A stretch of DNA of 5,890 nt from the NCBI GenBank assembly GCA_020058145.1, contig JAGVEP010000111.1, positions 1-5,890 of the forward strand. Direction: 5' to 3'. The position numbers and the translations under genes are program-made. How positions within the stretch are numbered: the stretch's first letter is position 1; each line of letters begins with the position of its first letter. The notes beneath the pieces are model-generated. The model made no database searches. It saw only the letters and a program-made list of their open reading frames with translations, and was not told the origin of the DNA. Shown piece after piece: positions 4,408 to 5,890 of the stretch. This DNA comes from Phycisphaerae bacterium (GTDB taxonomy: Bacteria; Planctomycetota; Phycisphaerae; UBA1845; Fen-1342).

Positions 4408-5890
4408 CTACTGCTCGGCTGCCTGTTTCTCGCGGACCAGCCCCGCCAGCCGCTCGAAATACTCCTGCAACACCTTCTGGTACTGCCGCGGCACTTCCTC
4501 GCGCTCGACGGCGTCCAGGGCGTCCCGCACTTCCGCCTCCGCCGCTGCCAGTGCCTCCCGCGAAGCCTCACCCCGCACCTGCGGACCATCCACGAGCATC
4601 TGTCCAGTGATCGTCCCGCCCTGAAACCGCGTCGGCGCCTTGGTCGGATCGGTCTGGTAGGGGGTTTTTTCCTTGCCGATCCGCGCACCGAGTCCCAAAC
4701 CGTAGTTCGGCCCCTGCGTTCCGATCTTGTCGCTGATCCCCTCACCGTAACCGCGCCCACCCTGGCACTGGCCCTCGCACACACGATCGCGGAGCTTGTC
4801 CAAGTCGGAAAGCTGGGCCTGCAATTCGTTCATCATTTCCTGCGACATCTCCAGGTCGGAGAGCTGGCTCGCCGCATCCGACAGGGCCATCCCCGCCGCC
4901 CCGGCTCCTGAACCCCCCTGCGCCGAGCCGCTGCGGCACTGCTTCGCGGCCTGCGCGGCCTTGGACAGCGACCTGGCCAGGTTCTTGCAGGCCTTCTTCG
5001 CCGCCTCGCTTTGCTGCATTTTCTTGACGAGCTGCTGAAGTTGCTCCTGGCTCAGCCCCTTGTCGCCCAGGCGTTTCTGCAGCTCCTTCTCAAGCTGCTT
5101 CGGGTCCATTTTCGCGAGCTCTTCCAGCAGCTTCTTCGCGGCCTCTTCCGAAAGCCCGGCTTTATTCTCCAGTTCCTTCTGCAACTGCGTGCCGTCGCTC
5201 AGCTTGTCGAGTTGCTCCGCTAGCTTCTCAAGCTGCTGTTCCAGCTCCGCCAACTGCTCCTGGGCCGCAGGGTCGTTCGCCTTCTGGGCCGCCTCTTCCA
5301 CGTCCTTTCGCATCTGCTCCAGCGCTTGCTTCGCCCCTTCGAAATCGCCCGCCGCGAGCGACTGCGCTAGCTTCGACGACGCCTGCTCACCGGCCTCGGG
5401 CTGCAACCGGTTCAACATGCGTTTGGCTTCCTTCAGCGGGCTGGTTTCGGCGGACTCCAACTGCTTTTCCAGCCGGTCACGCACGTCGTCAATCCGCTTG
5501 AGCGCCTCCCGCCGGACATCCTCCGGCGTCAGCCCCGGCGTATCCGGCAAGTCAATCGGCTTGATATCCTCGGCGAGGTCCTTGAGGTTCGGGTTGTCCT
5601 GGGCCAGCTCCTTGATCTTGTTGAGCTGGTCCTCGAACTCCATGTTGATCGCCCGGTGCTCCGCCTCGATCTCCGCCCGTGGGACCCCGAGTTCCTTCGG
5701 CTTGGCCTGGAGCAGCCCCACCACCGGCATGAACTGAAAGAGCAGTGCCGCCGTCAGCATCGTCGCCACCGACCACGGCCAGAGCCCGGGCGCGACGAGC
5801 CGGACGTGTGCCGGCACGTGAATCCGTGCCGCGGTCCGCTCCGCGTCGCTCACCGCGGCCTGGGCGAACGGGTCCGCCTCACGACGTACC
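4408..5890 (-). CDS. Coiled-coil membrane-anchored protein of unknown function (partial, N-terminus probably beyond right edge)
   Basis: I do not recognise a named family with confidence. The frame is open from the right edge to a TAG at 4408-4410. A GTG at 5851-5853 would give 481 residues, but the 12 codons before it (VRREADPFAQAA) continue smoothly into SDAERTAARIHV, so the true start is probably outside the window. Numbering from that GTG, a membrane helix lies at about 24-48 (LWPWSVATMLTAALLFQFMP). It is followed by about 250 residues rich in Glu, Gln, Lys, Leu and Ala, predicted as coiled coil, strongest near 195-285. A Gly/Ser linker (308-321), a Gly-rich stretch (364-390) and a C-terminal helical block with GQMLVDGPQVRGEA (417-430) and EEVPRQYQKVLQEYFERLAG (452-471) follow. 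Four cysteines (289, 306, 359, 363) are the only ones visible. The C-terminal block recalls planctomycete proteins encoded near MoxR/DUF58/VWA genes (from memory). A structural or scaffold role across the inner membrane is plausible but unproven. Confidence 0.85.
   Translation of the reverse strand, partial: VRREADPFAQAAVSDAERTAARIHVPAHVRLVAPGLWPWSVATMLTAALLFQFMPVVGLLQAKPKELGVPRAEIEAEHRAINMEFEDQLNKIKELAQDNPNLKDLAEDIKPIDLPDTPGLTPEDVRREALKRIDDVRDRLEKQLESAETSPLKEAKRMLNRLQPEAGEQASSKLAQSLAAGDFEGAKQALEQMRKDVEEAAQKANDPAAQEQLAELEQQLEKLAEQLDKLSDGTQLQKELENKAGLSEEAAKKLLEELAKMDPKQLEKELQKRLGDKGLSQEQLQQLVKKMQQSEAAKKACKNLARSLSKAAQAAKQCRSGSAQGGSGAGAAGMALSDAASQLSDLEMSQEMMNELQAQLSDLDKLRDRVCEGQCQGGRGYGEGISDKIGTQGPNYGLGLGARIGKEKTPYQTDPTKAPTRFQGGTITGQMLVDGPQVRGEASREALAAAEAEVRDALDAVEREEVPRQYQKVLQEYFERLAGLVREKQAAEQ

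Noticed and set aside
4171..4911. Plus-strand frame bridging the convergent gene ends
   Set aside because: It overlaps the transferase out of frame and the coiled-coil gene antisense, and shows no recognisable domain or membrane pattern.
5060..5737. Plus-strand open frame of 225 codons rich in Ser, Phe and Cys
   Set aside because: It is the mirror of the Glu/Lys/Gln-rich coiled-coil gene: antisense reading of GAG, AAG and CTG codons makes Ser/Phe/Leu-rich nonsense.

Overview
The window is high-GC bacterial DNA (about two thirds G+C by eye, not computed). It holds four cell-envelope or exopolysaccharide genes and one large coiled-coil membrane protein gene. Two things suggest a planctomycete or a relative in the PVC group: the style of the coiled-coil protein, whose C-terminal block recalls proteins I associate with that group, and a GC-rich hairpin repeat of a kind I associate with Planctomycetota intergenic regions. 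Both come from memory and not from a search, so the taxonomic call is moderate to weak.

Layout: (1) 1-541, minus strand, the N-terminal 180 residues of a NodB-fold polysaccharide deacetylase of the DUF3473 / PEP-CTERM-locus type, cut by the left edge. (2) 542-699, an intergenic gap almost filled by a 60-bp-period array of alternating hairpins (A-B-A-B-A, 558-703). Its right edge supplies the stop codon of the next gene. (3) 700-1932 and 1926-3110, minus strand, two GT4-type (GT-B fold) glycosyltransferases that overlap by 7 bp. (4) 3111-3202, a 92-bp divergent intergenic region with a self-palindromic -10-like octamer. (5) 3203-4381, plus strand, a polyprenyl-phosphate sugar-1-phosphate transferase of the WecA/TagO/MraY superfamily. 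(6) 4382-4407, a 26-bp convergent gap. (7) 4408-5890, minus strand, a Glu/Gln/Lys/Leu-rich coiled-coil protein with one visible membrane segment. Its reading frame runs off the right edge, so the true start is probably outside the window.

How the genes fit together (inference): the transferase would load the first sugar phosphate onto undecaprenyl phosphate at the membrane. The two cytoplasmic glycosyltransferases would extend the lipid-linked glycan, and the deacetylase would trim N-acetyl groups from the polymer. The minus-strand trio reads in the order GT4, GT4, deacetylase and diverges from the transferase. The coiled-coil gene converges on the transferase and probably belongs to another operon. 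No RNA genes, insertion sequences, CRISPR arrays or phage genes were seen. I found no clear evidence of a wholly new multi-gene system. The most unusual element is the hairpin array.
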